Assembly (NCBI GenBank): GCA_018433775.1
Contig: JAHDQN010000058.1
Location: 1-38,909 of the forward strand
Reading direction: 5' to 3'
Origin: Deltaproteobacteria bacterium
GTDB lineage: Bacteria > Desulfobacterota > Desulfomonilia > UBA1062
Length of the DNA stretch: 38,909 nucleotides
The position numbers were made by a program, and so were the translations under genes. The notes below the pieces were generated by a model that saw only the letters and a program-made list of their open reading frames with translations, was not told the origin of the DNA and did not search any database. Positions 7,805-16,454 of this stretch are shown in pieces. Each line of letters starts with the position of its first letter. Position 1 is the stretch's first letter.

Positions 7805-9772
7805 ATGAAGGCAACGTGGGATGTACCTGAAGAGATGCTGGATAATCGAAACGAGTTCCGAAACGATTTTTATCAGCGCTTCACCCTCCGCAAGGCGCGG
7901 CAGCCTCTGGAGATGACCGGCGGGGTGACCAAGGATTATCTGTTCCCCACATTCTACGGCGACGTGTCCTGCGCCATGGCCGTGTTCATGTGCTCCTATG
8001 CGAAAGCCGCGGCCCTGGTGAGAGAGCAGCTGAGCCCTGAGATCGTACCCGTACGAATGCCGAAGGGGCGCGCCCTGGTGGCCTTTTCCTGCTACGAGTA
8101 TAAAAAGGTCATGGGCGTGCGGCCGTACAACGAGATCGCCATCGCCATCCCGATCATGGTCGATCCGGCCTTCAATGTCCCTGTTCTGCCCATGATCACC
8201 AATTTCTTCAGCCGGTTCGGGTACTATATCGCAGGGATGCCGGTCACCTCGAAGGAGAACACCATCCGGGGCAGAAAGATCTGGGGCCTGCCCAAGGTGA
8301 CGCAGGATATCGACATATATCGCGAGGCAGGGAACTGCATCGTGAAGGCCATGGACACCGGCGGCGATGTGTACCTGTCTCTTCGCATCCCCACAGAGGG
8401 CGACCCCACCGAGTTCGATGTCAGCTCCTACCTGTACTCTCAGCTCGACGGACGCTTGCTCCAGAGCAGGACAGACTTCAAGGCGACCTTCAACGTAAAG
8501 AAAAACATGCAGCTTCTTCTGAAAAAGAGCGCGAAGCCGGATGCTCCCTATATCGAGCTGGGCGACACCTCGTTCGCCCCGATGCTCAGAAGGCTCGAGA
8601 TCGAAGAAATCCCCTTCCAGACGCGCTATGCCGAGCACATGTCGTCATGCTTCGATCTGCCCAACGAGCAGGCGCAGAACTGGGCGCGGACGGTTCGCGT
8701 GAGCGGCTACACCCTGGATGACGAGGCCAGTGTGAAGATCGAGGCCAAAGATCTGAAGATTGCGTTCTTCGGGGCCGGCGCCATCGGCGCTTCCGTAGGC
8801 GGCTGGGTCGCCCCCTTCCATGAAGAGACATACTTCATCGACCAGGGGAAAATACTCGAGGCGCTGAAATCGGACGGCATAACACTCTATCAGGGAGACA
8901 GGAAGGAAGAGACGACAGCGAACGTCCGGGTCAAGGTGATCGAAGACCTCTCGGACCTGAAACAGATGGATGTGGTCGTCGTCGGCGTGAAGAACTACAG
9001 CCTCGAATCGGTTGCCAGGCTGATCAAGGCCAACACGAAAGACGAAGTCATCATCGTATCCATGGCAAACGGGATAGACAATCAGTCGATCCTGCCCAAG
9101 TACTTCTCCCGGGTGATCTACTGCATCGTCAGCTACAATGCGTGGATGGACCGGCCGGTAGTCGTAGGATACCAGAAGCGGGGGCCGCTGGTTCTGGGAA
9201 CACCCGATAACTCCCTCCAGACCGAGATGAACGCCGTTGCCGAAATCTTCGGCCGGGGCGTGGAAACCGTGATCACCGATCATCTCCAGGATGCAGCGCA
9301 TTCGAAGATCGTGGTCAATCTCACCAATCCCGTGACGACCCTGGTAGGCCACGGTTTCAGGGAAATCTCGGATTTCGACACCTTCCAGAAAATTCTCAGC
9401 AACACCCTCTACGAGGGGGTCCGGATCGTGAAGGCCGCCGGGTTCAGAGAGTGCAAGCTGGGCGGCATGCCCCCGTGGTTCCTTCTGAAGGCCTCCGCCC
9501 TTCTTCCGAGGGCTCTCACCAGGCCCCTGTTCAGAAAGAATGTGGCGAAGATGGTCATGTCCAGCATGAGCCAGGACATCATCCAGCGCGGGGGAACCGA
9601 CTCCGAGCTCGATTCGCTGACCGGATACATCCTCAAGCTTGCCCGGCAGAACCGGATAAGGGCCCCGTATAATGAAACCATATACGAGCTCGGCAAAGAG
9701 CTCTTCGGCAAGCCCGGGTTCGTCCCCATGGATGTGCGGGAGGTATGGGCGAGGGTTCAGCAGAAGCTGTGA
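7805..9772 (+). CDS. Acetoacetate decarboxylase-like / ketopantoate reductase-like fusion protein
   Basis: A 655-residue, apparently soluble two-domain protein. Residues about 1-300 resemble the acetoacetate decarboxylase superfamily, including RKIWGLPKV, where Lys164 sits where the Schiff-base lysine of the family lies. From about 318 a Rossmann domain begins with FFGAGAIGASV (GAGAIG at 323-328). It continues as a ketopantoate reductase/2-dehydropantoate 2-reductase (ApbA/PanE) domain, with Lys501 in HSKIVVNLTNP at the catalytic lysine position. One chain could thus act on a beta-keto or 2-keto acid and then reduce an NAD(P)H-linked carbonyl, but the substrate is unknown and each half may have drifted in function. 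The start follows AAAGGAGG at 7791-7798. It is probably controlled by the upstream TetR through O1 and O2. Confidence 0.82.
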   Translation: MKATWDVPEEMLDNRNEFRNDFYQRFTLRKARQPLEMTGGVTKDYLFPTFYGDVSCAMAVFMCSYAKAAALVREQLSPEIVPVRMPKGRALVAFSCYEYKKVMGVRPYNEIAIAIPIMVDPAFNVPVLPMITNFFSRFGYYIAGMPVTSKENTIRGRKIWGLPKVTQDIDIYREAGNCIVKAMDTGGDVYLSLRIPTEGDPTEFDVSSYLYSQLDGRLLQSRTDFKATFNVKKNMQLLLKKSAKPDAPYIELGDTSFAPMLRRLEIEEIPFQTRYAEHMSSCFDLPNEQAQNWARTVRVSGYTLDDEASVKIEAKDLKIAFFGAGAIGASVGGWVAPFHEETYFIDQGKILEALKSDGITLYQGDRKEETTANVRVKVIEDLSDLKQMDVVVVGVKNYSLESVARLIKANTKDEVIIVSMANGIDNQSILPKYFSRVIYCIVSYNAWMDRPVVVGYQKRGPLVLGTPDNSLQTEMNAVAEIFGRGVETVITDHLQDAAHSKIVVNLTNPVTTLVGHGFREISDFDTFQKILSNTLYEGVRIVKAAGFRECKLGGMPPWFLLKASALLPRALTRPLFRKNVAKMVMSSMSQDIIQRGGTDSELDSLTGYILKLARQNRIRAPYNETIYELGKELFGKPGFVPMDVREVWARVQQKL

Positions 9773-9926
9773 CCCGAAAAGAGGGGGGGCGGATTCAATA
9801 CTGTTCGGCTGAGAAATGCGTGAGAATTCTGATCTGGCCGATGGAATCTCAAGGGGAATAGATCAAGAGAGGGAGCGAGCAAAGGAACCTGGAGCGATAC
9901 GGGATAAGGGCGTCCCCCCTATCCCT

Positions 9927-12410
9927 CTATCCATCGAGAACGGCCCGGATCTTCTCGGACAGGGTCTGGATGTCGAAGGGTTTCTGGATGAACCCGTTGC
10001 ACCCGCGTTTCATGATCTTATCGGCGTCGCCGTTCATGCTGTAGCCGCTGGAGAGGAGGACCTTGACCCCGGAGGCTTCGGCCCTGATCCGGTCGAAGAC
10101 CTCTGCGCCGCTGATCTCGGGCATGATCATGTCCAGAATCACCAGGTCGATGCTGTCCCTGTGCTCGTGAAACAGCCGCAGGGCCTCATCGCCGCTTCCC
10201 GCCTTCAAGACCGTATAGCCGAGCTCTTTAAGGATCTCACACCCGACATCGAGGATCATTCCTTCATCATCGATGAGCAGCACACATTCAGTGCCGGTGA
10301 TGACCTCGGCCCGCTTCGTGTCTTCATGCTCCGCTACCGACTTGTCCGATGCCGGCAGGTAGATATTGAAGGTGGACCCTATGCCCATCTCGCTGTATAC
10401 GTTGATGAAACCTCCGTGATTGCGGACGATCCCGTAGGCCGAGGCGAGCCCGAGGCCGGAGCCGCGCGACTTGTCCCTGGTGGTGAAAAAGGGTTCGAAC
10501 ACCCGCTGGAGGATCGCCTCGTCCATCCCCACCCCGGTATCAGTGATCGAGACCCGCACGTATCTGCCTGGCCGGGCATCGTAGGCCCGGACATAGGCCT
10601 CGTCGAGGTGTAGATTCTCCGACTTCAACCGAAGCTCCCCGCCACCCGGCATGGCGTGCCACGCGTTCACGTACAGGTTGAGCAGGACCTGCTCGATTTG
10701 CCCCTTGTCCACCTCCACGCACCAGAGGTCACCCTGCAGATCCGTATGCACGGAGACCTCCTTTTTGGCGTGACCGAACATGTCCGATGTCGTGAGGACG
10801 AGTTTGTTCAGGTCAGTGGGCGCCACCTCGTACTTGCCGCCCCGGGCGAATCCGAGGAGTTGTCTGGTGAGGTCGGATCCACTTCGTATGCATTGCTCGA
10901 TGTTTTCGATCCTCTTGGGGTCGAAACTTGACGTATGCAGGTTAAGGCCCAGGAGGGACACGTTCCCCTGGATGGCCATGAGAAGGTTGTTGAAGTCATG
11001 GGCGAGGCCTCCGGCAAGGGTCCCGATGGCCTCCATCTTCTGAGCCTGCAGGAGCTGCGCCTCAAGCCGCTTGCGTTCCGTCACGTCCCGGGCGATCCCC
11101 CTGAAGCCGATGATCTCGCCTGTGGAATCACGGATCGCAGACATGGTCATTGCAATGGTCCCCCTGACTCCGTTCCCCTTGCTGATGTCGAGGTCGATGA
11201 TCTCCTCCGACAGGCCGGTCTGCCTGATCTGCTCAGTCACACGGTCGATTGTCCTTTTGGACTTCGGGGGGATGAGATCGCGAACATCGGTCCCCAGGAG
11301 CTTGTCCCTCGTGTATCCGAAGATCGCGCACAGGGAATCGTTGAAGAAGGTGAGGGCGCCCGTGAGGTCGAGCTCGAAATACCCCTCCCTGATGTTCTCG
11401 AGGATGGAACGGTATTTGGCCTCGCTCTCACGGAGGGCCTCCTCGGCGATCTTGCGGTCGGTGATGTCCATGACCGAGATGATCCCTGCCGGGTTTCCGC
11501 CCAGCATGGTGAAGGCACCGGAGAGGTCCACCCAGATCTCTCTTCCCTGCTTGGAGATGATCTTGAACTCATAGCGCCGGAGGGTGTCCTCGCCCTGCTG
11601 GCGCTTCTGACCTCGCTGCTGGACCAGGTGCCGATAGTCGGGATGCACGATGTCCCAGAAGTTCATGTTCCTGAGCTCATAGGCGCTGTATCCGCTGATT
11701 CTCTCGGCAGCCGGGTTTGCATAGGTCCACTTGTCGTTCTGGTAGAGCATGATGGCCGTGGGTGTGGAATCCGCCAGCACCCTGAACTTTTCCTCGCTCT
11801 CGCGCAGGGCCGCCTCCACCTCCATGCGCTGGGTAAGGTCCCGGCCTACGCCGATCCTGCCGATGGGCCTGCCTGCGCTGTCCCACACGGTCCTGGCATT
11901 GATTTCGACAGGGATTCTCCTTCCGTCCGCTGCCATGATGTCCATACGGTACATGGGCACATCCTTCCCGGACAGTCCCTGCTGGAACATGTCCGTGGTG
12001 CGCTCATGGTATGCGGGGTCGATGATATCCGTGTAGGGACGACCGTAGAGGTCTTTGATCCGGTACCCGGTGATCTTTTCGAATTGGGGGCTGAGGTAGG
12101 TGATCCTGCCTTGGGTGTCCAGGGAGAAGACCACATCCGTGAGGGTCTCGAAGATGAGCCGGTACTTGCGCTCGCTTTCTTCGAGGAACTTCTCCGCCTC
12201 CCTTCTTTTTGCCACAAGGGCCTGTGCCAGGAAACCGGTACGAACCACGATCTCATGGATGTCCGGCGACAGGATTTCCTCGATGAGGTTCTTGTTGTGG
12301 GAGAAATACACATGGATCAGGGCCTCACCGATCCAGAAGAGGAGCCCGATAAGCACGCCCAGGAGCCCGAGATGCTCTGTGATCCGCAATCGAGTGTTGT
12401 ATGCCGTCAT
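9927..12410 (-). CDS. Membrane-anchored PAS hybrid sensor histidine kinase with receiver domain
   Basis: An 827-residue protein. A single hydrophobic segment (about 14-36) is followed by three PAS domains between about residues 75 and 445. The kinase core follows, with the H-box AHDFNN (phosphoacceptor His471) and the ATP-binding N, G1 (DTGVGMDE), F (FEPFFTT) and G2 (GSGLGLASAYG) boxes. A C-terminal receiver has the acidic pair DDE and phosphoacceptor Asp760 (VILDMIMPE). It would autophosphorylate in response to a signal, perhaps redox or ligand sensed by PAS, and pass phosphate to its own receiver. No DNA-binding partner or Hpt protein is adjacent, so the output is unknown. Confidence 0.92.
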   Translation of the reverse strand: MTAYNTRLRITEHLGLLGVLIGLLFWIGEALIHVYFSHNKNLIEEILSPDIHEIVVRTGFLAQALVAKRREAEKFLEESERKYRLIFETLTDVVFSLDTQGRITYLSPQFEKITGYRIKDLYGRPYTDIIDPAYHERTTDMFQQGLSGKDVPMYRMDIMAADGRRIPVEINARTVWDSAGRPIGRIGVGRDLTQRMEVEAALRESEEKFRVLADSTPTAIMLYQNDKWTYANPAAERISGYSAYELRNMNFWDIVHPDYRHLVQQRGQKRQQGEDTLRRYEFKIISKQGREIWVDLSGAFTMLGGNPAGIISVMDITDRKIAEEALRESEAKYRSILENIREGYFELDLTGALTFFNDSLCAIFGYTRDKLLGTDVRDLIPPKSKRTIDRVTEQIRQTGLSEEIIDLDISKGNGVRGTIAMTMSAIRDSTGEIIGFRGIARDVTERKRLEAQLLQAQKMEAIGTLAGGLAHDFNNLLMAIQGNVSLLGLNLHTSSFDPKRIENIEQCIRSGSDLTRQLLGFARGGKYEVAPTDLNKLVLTTSDMFGHAKKEVSVHTDLQGDLWCVEVDKGQIEQVLLNLYVNAWHAMPGGGELRLKSENLHLDEAYVRAYDARPGRYVRVSITDTGVGMDEAILQRVFEPFFTTRDKSRGSGLGLASAYGIVRNHGGFINVYSEMGIGSTFNIYLPASDKSVAEHEDTKRAEVITGTECVLLIDDEGMILDVGCEILKELGYTVLKAGSGDEALRLFHEHRDSIDLVILDMIMPEISGAEVFDRIRAEASGVKVLLSSGYSMNGDADKIMKRGCNGFIQKPFDIQTLSEKIRAVLDG

Positions 12411-12761
12411 GCCACACCCTCAAGATGTCAGTCTCACTTCAATCCTCCTCTTTTCGTCATTTGATGGAAAATAATTGAACTGGGCTTCTCTATGCCTCTC
12501 AAGAGGGGCGTGCCTTCATAACGGGGGCGTATAAAGGAGCCCCGGTCTCGATGTATGAGGTTTCAACTGAAGATCCCCTTTGATGCTACAATGGTAATCA
12601 GTCATGGGGTCACAGAGCCATGGGGTCAGGTCTCAACACAGAGCCATGGGGTCAGGTCTCAACATATGACATTGGAAATGTCATATGTTGAGACCTGACC
12701 CCTGGGATGGCCTGACCCCTGGGATGGCCCTTGGGAGTTCCCCAAAGAATACTGAATGTTT
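12411..12761. other. Intergenic region dominated by repeats
   Basis: This 350-base gap lies between the start of the histidine kinase and the end of the ligase fusion, both on the minus strand. Its right part (12603-12727) is almost entirely repeat; the left part is AT-rich and presumably carries the kinase promoter, which I cannot place confidently. Confidence 0.55.
12603..12727. repeat. Compound repeat: tandem 26-mers, 55-base perfect hairpin, tandem 17-mers
   Basis: Two exact tandem 26-base units (12611-12636 and 12637-12662) follow a truncated copy at 12603. They lead into a perfect inverted repeat: a 26-base arm (12648-12673, starting GGGGTCAGGTCTCAAC), a GGA loop, and the matching arm (12677-12702). 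Two tandem 17-base units, CCTGACCCCTGGGATGG, follow at 12694-12710 and 12711-12727. The hairpin and gene-end location resemble REP/BIME elements mobilised by RAYT transposases. The sequence differs from the 18-bp repeat of the local RAYT. Confidence 0.85.
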
Positions 12762-15287
12762 TCAGCCGGATGGAGAGATCCTGCTGGCGATGGCGGAGCG
12801 CACTTCCGAGCAGATCTGATCGTAGTCCTTGCCTTGAGGATACACCGGGTCGCACACGGTTATGCCGATGCTCCCCGACCGGGGCAGCACGGCGCCCGGG
12901 GGCATGGCCTGGTACGAGCCCCGGATGGCCAGCGGCACGACCGGGACGCCCAGCTCCCGGCTCAGGATCGCGAAGAGCTTCTTGAATGGCGCGATCTGCC
13001 CGTCCCTGGTTCGGGTGCCCTCGGGAAAGATCACCATGTTCTTCCCGCCCCTGATCACCGCTGCGATCTTCTGCAGCGAGGATTTCAGGTCGCGGTCGAT
13101 GTCCACGACAATGAGCTGCGAACCCTGGACGAGCCGGGAGCCCAGGCGTGAACGGTACAGGGGCTTCTCTTTCGCCACGAAGCAGGTGTGGGCCATGACC
13201 TGTTCGGGCAGCTTCGCGACCAGCAGGGGGGCATCGAGATAGCTCTGATGGTTCGGCGCCATGATGAAGGGCTTCTCGGGGAGCTTTTCCAGACCCTCCA
13301 CCCTGGTGCGGAACATCACCCGGACAAAAAACGCGATTGCGGACCTCAGCAGGCGCATGCCGGAGGAGGCCTTCGGCAGGGGCAGATCGATCTCAGCGCT
13401 CAGGATCTCTTCCCAGCTTGCCGGGGAGCTTTCCATGCGGGTCTTCCCGTCCCGGATAAAGCCGGCCAGGGCTTCCACCGTGGTATAGCCGGACAGCTCG
13501 TTGTCGGAGAGCACCAGGCCGAAGGTGTTTTCAACGGAAACGGCCAGCTCGACCTTGCCCAGTGAATCGAGGCCGATGTCCAGGTCGAGGTGGTCGTCCG
13601 GGTGGACGCGTCTGCCGGTCATCTCCTCGAGCAGTGATTTGAGGAGCGCATACTCGGGGTAGTCGGGGCCGGGCACATCCCGGGGCGTGTCCTGTCCATG
13701 GATTTTCACCGTGTCCAGGAGAAACCGCTGGAGCTTGCCGAGGTTGGTCTTGGGCAGGGGGCTCCGTACGACCGAGACATCGGCGATCTTTTTATAGACC
13801 GGGACCGAGCTGTTGTACAGGCCGATCACCTTCCCTTTGACGGTCTCCATGATATTGCTGATATTCATTTTCCTGAGGAGCTCGTAGTTGGGGTGGACGA
13901 GCGCGGTGAGCCTGCCTCCGCGCAGGAGCACGCCCACCTCCTCCACCAGGGGCGAAAGGGAGAGAATGTGGTTTTCGATCTCTTCGGGGTTGATGTTCTT
14001 GCCGCTCGGCAGCACGATCATATCGTCCATGCGGCCGGTCACGTGCACGTACCCGTCACTGTCGATGTAGCCTGCATCGCCGGTGTGGAACCACCCGTCG
14101 ACGATTCTTCGGGCCGTTTCTTCGGGGTTGTTATAATACCCCTTCATCACGTGCGGGCCCTTCGTGGCGATCTCTCCGTCCACGATCTTTATCTCCGTTC
14201 CCGGAAGCGGCAGGCCGGCGGCGCCCAGCCTGATCCGGTTGAAGGGGTTGAACGCGATGATGGGGGCCGTCTCGGTCAGGCCGTACCCCTCGTCCAGGAC
14301 GAATCCCAGGGCGCGCATGTCCCTGGCCAGGCCGCCGTCGAGCTTTGATCCTCCGGATGCGTACAGTCTCGTGTGCCCGCCGAAGTTTGCGTGAATCTTT
14401 GCAAAGAGCTTTCTGCTCAAACCCACGGAGTCTGCCTTGCGGGCGAGGAACACGAGGAGCCGCAGCGCCGGGTTTTTGTTGATCCGGCTGAATATGGTCT
14501 TGTGGAAGAGCTCGTAGATCCTCGGCACGCCGATGAAAAAGGTGATCTTGTGCTCCTGCATGGCCTTCAGGATTGCCGCGGCGTTGAGGGTGCGGACATA
14601 CACCACGGTGGCCCCGACGTGCAGGGGCAGAAAGATGGTGCCCTGCATGGGGTAGATATGGTGGAAGGGGAGCAGCCCGATCACCCGGTCTTCTTCCCGC
14701 ATGATATCGAAATCGATGAGGCCCCGGATCGTGGCCATGAGGTTTCGATACGAGAGCATGACCCCCTTGGGCGCGCCGGTGGTGCCGGACGTATAGACAA
14801 TGAGGGCCGTGTCCTCCTCGTCGAACTCCCGGCGGAGCTCGGGCGGGTCTCCGGCCGGGATGGTCATCTCTTCGAACACGATGATTTCCGGGTCATGTTC
14901 GAGCAGCCCGGAAATGCGTGAGAGATTCTGCGCGCCCTTTTCAGAGGTAAAGACCGCAGAGGGCCTGCAGTCGTTCAGGACACGGGCAAGGGTGTCGTCC
15001 GCCATCAGAAAATCGAGGGGGACGACGATTCCGCCGTGGTTCCATATGCCGTAGCATGCGTAAATCCACTCGAGCCGGTTTTCGGCGTAGAGCGCCACCC
15101 GGTCTCCGTGCTCTATGGAGAGAACCGATGCGAATTCCCTGACATGGCCCATGAGCTCTCGGTAGGAGACCGTGGAGGGACCATCGATCAGGGCGGTCTT
15201 GTTGTAGTCTTTCAGAATCACCGTTGTCTCGTGTGTTTTGCCGTGTCTGGATTCTGCCGGTTCGAATATGTATATCTTTAATAACAC
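12762..15287 (-). CDS. Acyl-CoA/ACP synthetase - acyl carrier protein - acyltransferase fusion
   Basis: An 841-residue, three-part enzyme. Residues about 1-520 form an AMP-dependent acyl ligase with the ATP loop YTSGTTGAPKGV, GYGLTETAP and the HTGDAGYID signature. An acyl carrier protein follows, with DIGLDSLGKVEL and Ser575 as the phosphopantetheine site. The C-terminal part (about 640-841) is a PlsC-type acyltransferase with NHQSYLD (His680, Asp685) and FPEGTR. The order implies that a fatty acid is activated, loaded on the built-in carrier and transferred to a lysophospholipid or similar acceptor, as in the Aas (acyltransferase plus synthetase) salvage enzyme but with the domain order reversed and a carrier added. 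The C-terminus is reminiscent of Aas activity; the substrate is inferred. Confidence 0.87.
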   Translation of the reverse strand: MLLKIYIFEPAESRHGKTHETTVILKDYNKTALIDGPSTVSYRELMGHVREFASVLSIEHGDRVALYAENRLEWIYACYGIWNHGGIVVPLDFLMADDTLARVLNDCRPSAVFTSEKGAQNLSRISGLLEHDPEIIVFEEMTIPAGDPPELRREFDEEDTALIVYTSGTTGAPKGVMLSYRNLMATIRGLIDFDIMREEDRVIGLLPFHHIYPMQGTIFLPLHVGATVVYVRTLNAAAILKAMQEHKITFFIGVPRIYELFHKTIFSRINKNPALRLLVFLARKADSVGLSRKLFAKIHANFGGHTRLYASGGSKLDGGLARDMRALGFVLDEGYGLTETAPIIAFNPFNRIRLGAAGLPLPGTEIKIVDGEIATKGPHVMKGYYNNPEETARRIVDGWFHTGDAGYIDSDGYVHVTGRMDDMIVLPSGKNINPEEIENHILSLSPLVEEVGVLLRGGRLTALVHPNYELLRKMNISNIMETVKGKVIGLYNSSVPVYKKIADVSVVRSPLPKTNLGKLQRFLLDTVKIHGQDTPRDVPGPDYPEYALLKSLLEEMTGRRVHPDDHLDLDIGLDSLGKVELAVSVENTFGLVLSDNELSGYTTVEALAGFIRDGKTRMESSPASWEEILSAEIDLPLPKASSGMRLLRSAIAFFVRVMFRTRVEGLEKLPEKPFIMAPNHQSYLDAPLLVAKLPEQVMAHTCFVAKEKPLYRSRLGSRLVQGSQLIVVDIDRDLKSSLQKIAAVIRGGKNMVIFPEGTRTRDGQIAPFKKLFAILSRELGVPVVPLAIRGSYQAMPPGAVLPRSGSIGITVCDPVYPQGKDYDQICSEVRSAIASRISPSG

Positions 15288-15617
15288 CTAGGAGATGATC
15301 ATACAAGACCAGATTCGGGGACGGGTTCACATTAAAAGCCGTTCAATCCTCCTTCGCGTTCGCTTTTTAGGGATTCAGAAGGGTGGGATTTGACCCCATG
15401 TTCAAGTTTGCTGGCGGAAATGGTCGAAGGGCTTGCCGTTGAAGGTTCACACCGTTGATCAACATTGGTGATATGAAGCTGTCAGCACTTTACAACCAGT
15501 GCCGCAATAAAAAGGCCTCATGACAATCGGAATGGACCAAAAGGTAAATGGGTAGCTTTTGCCGGACCCGGTTGCTATAATAAAGCAGATTGCATTTTTA
15601 TGGCATAGGAGGTCGTT
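15288..15617. other. Left flank of the RAYT unit
   Basis: This gap holds one 18-bp repeat copy (15316-15333) and a possible -10 TATAAT at 15576-15581 for the transposase gene, for which no good -35 is visible. The middle part shows no gene. Confidence 0.5.
15316..15333 (+). repeat. RAYT-associated 18-bp repeat, copy 2 (left flank)
   Basis: CGGGGACGGGTTCACATT lies about 285 bases before the RAYT start. It is in the opposite orientation to the two copies at the gene's right end, so the transposase gene sits inside an inverted pair. Confidence 0.85.
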
Positions 15618-16325
15618 ATGGGGAGGTATGCGAGGAACTCGAGTGAGGGGATACCGTATCATGTGATCAACAGGGGGAACAATCACCAGCCGATATTCTT
15701 CCGGAAAGACGATTACCTGTTTTTTCACGAAGCCCTCGATCAGGCCAGAAAGAAATATCCGTGCAACATATACAGCTATGTCCTGATGACAAACCATTTT
15801 CACCTGATACTCGAGGCACAGGAGCAGGCAGAGAACCTTGCAGGTTTCATGAAGTACGTCTGCCAGCGGCACGGCCAGTATATCAACAAGCGCTACAAGC
15901 GAAGCGGGAGCCTGTGGGAGGGGCGGTTCAGAAGCAGTCCGATCTCAAAGGACCGGTACATGCTTGCGTGCAGCCGGTACATCGAGATGAACCCGGTGCG
16001 GGCCTTCCTTGTGGGTGAGCCGGGTGAATACCGGCACAGCAGCTATCGTCCGAAGGTGGGCATGAGTGCTCCCGGATATGTGTCCTTTGACCCGTGCTAC
16101 CTGTCTCTGGGAGAAACGGAAGAATCGAGACAGCGCGAGTACAGGAGGCTCTTTGAAGTCGGCATCCCCGAAGACGAATGGGCCAGCATCCGGGAAGCCG
16201 TTCAGAGAAACTGGGCATATGGAGACAACCGTTTCCGCAGACAGATGGAAGCAGCGCTCGGCAGAAAATTCGAGCTCGGAAGGCCGGGTAGAAAGGCACG
16301 GGAAAACCGGGTGGATGGAATGTGA
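15618..16325 (+). CDS. REP-associated tyrosine transposase (RAYT, IS200-related Y1 HUH enzyme)
   Basis: A 235-residue protein of the Y1 single-strand transposase superfamily. Diagnostic features are GIPYHVINRGNN near the N-terminus, the metal-binding HUH motif as NHFHLIL (about residue 58), and SGSLWEGRFRS followed by DRYMLACSRYIEMNPVRA, which carries the catalytic Tyr in the usual RAYT helix. RAYTs nick and join single-stranded DNA at REP hairpins and appear to be domesticated rather than self-mobile. AGGAGG at 15607-15612 supports the start. Repeat copies of one family flank the gene in inverted orientation, and the right copy overlaps the stop codon. The reading frame is intact. Confidence 0.9.
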   Translation: MGRYARNSSEGIPYHVINRGNNHQPIFFRKDDYLFFHEALDQARKKYPCNIYSYVLMTNHFHLILEAQEQAENLAGFMKYVCQRHGQYINKRYKRSGSLWEGRFRSSPISKDRYMLACSRYIEMNPVRAFLVGEPGEYRHSSYRPKVGMSAPGYVSFDPCYLSLGETEESRQREYRRLFEVGIPEDEWASIREAVQRNWAYGDNRFRRQMEAALGRKFELGRPGRKARENRVDGM

Positions 16326-16336
16326 ATCCGTCCCCG
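16319..16336 (-). repeat. RAYT-associated 18-bp repeat, copy 3 (one mismatch)
   Basis: AATGTGAATCCGTCCCCG, one base off the consensus complement. It overlaps the RAYT stop codon (16323-16325), so the repeat is part of the gene's end. Confidence 0.8.
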
Positions 16337-16354
16337 GGAAAATGGGCGGGGGGA

Positions 16355-16372
16355 AATGTGAACCCGTCCCCG
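16355..16372 (-). repeat. RAYT-associated 18-bp repeat, copy 4
   Basis: AATGTGAACCCGTCCCCG, an exact copy 36 bases after copy 3 in the same orientation. The pair delimits the right end of the RAYT unit and lies just before the ileS promoter. Confidence 0.85.
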
Positions 16373-16389
16373 AATAGGGGGGCAAGGCA

Positions 16390-16419
16390 TTGACAACTCT
16401 TCTTTTCATGGGATAGAGT
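16390..16419 (+). promoter_or_regulatory. Candidate promoter of ileS-lspA
   Basis: TTGACA at 16390-16395 with TAGAGT at 16414-16419 (18-base spacing); GATAGA at 16412-16417 is an alternative -10. It lies 35 bases before the ileS start and directly after the last right-flank repeat copy. No T-box leader is visible in the short leader. Confidence 0.5.
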
Positions 16420-16454
16420 CTCTGCTCGTGAACGCACAAGGAGGAAGGAAAGGA

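Noticed and set aside
9927..12464. Long plus-strand frames opposite the histidine kinase
   Set aside because: These are antisense shadows caused by GC-rich codon bias; the minus-strand frame has all kinase motifs.
12611..12662. CRISPR array
   Set aside because: Only two tandem units, adjoining without spacers, and no cas genes.
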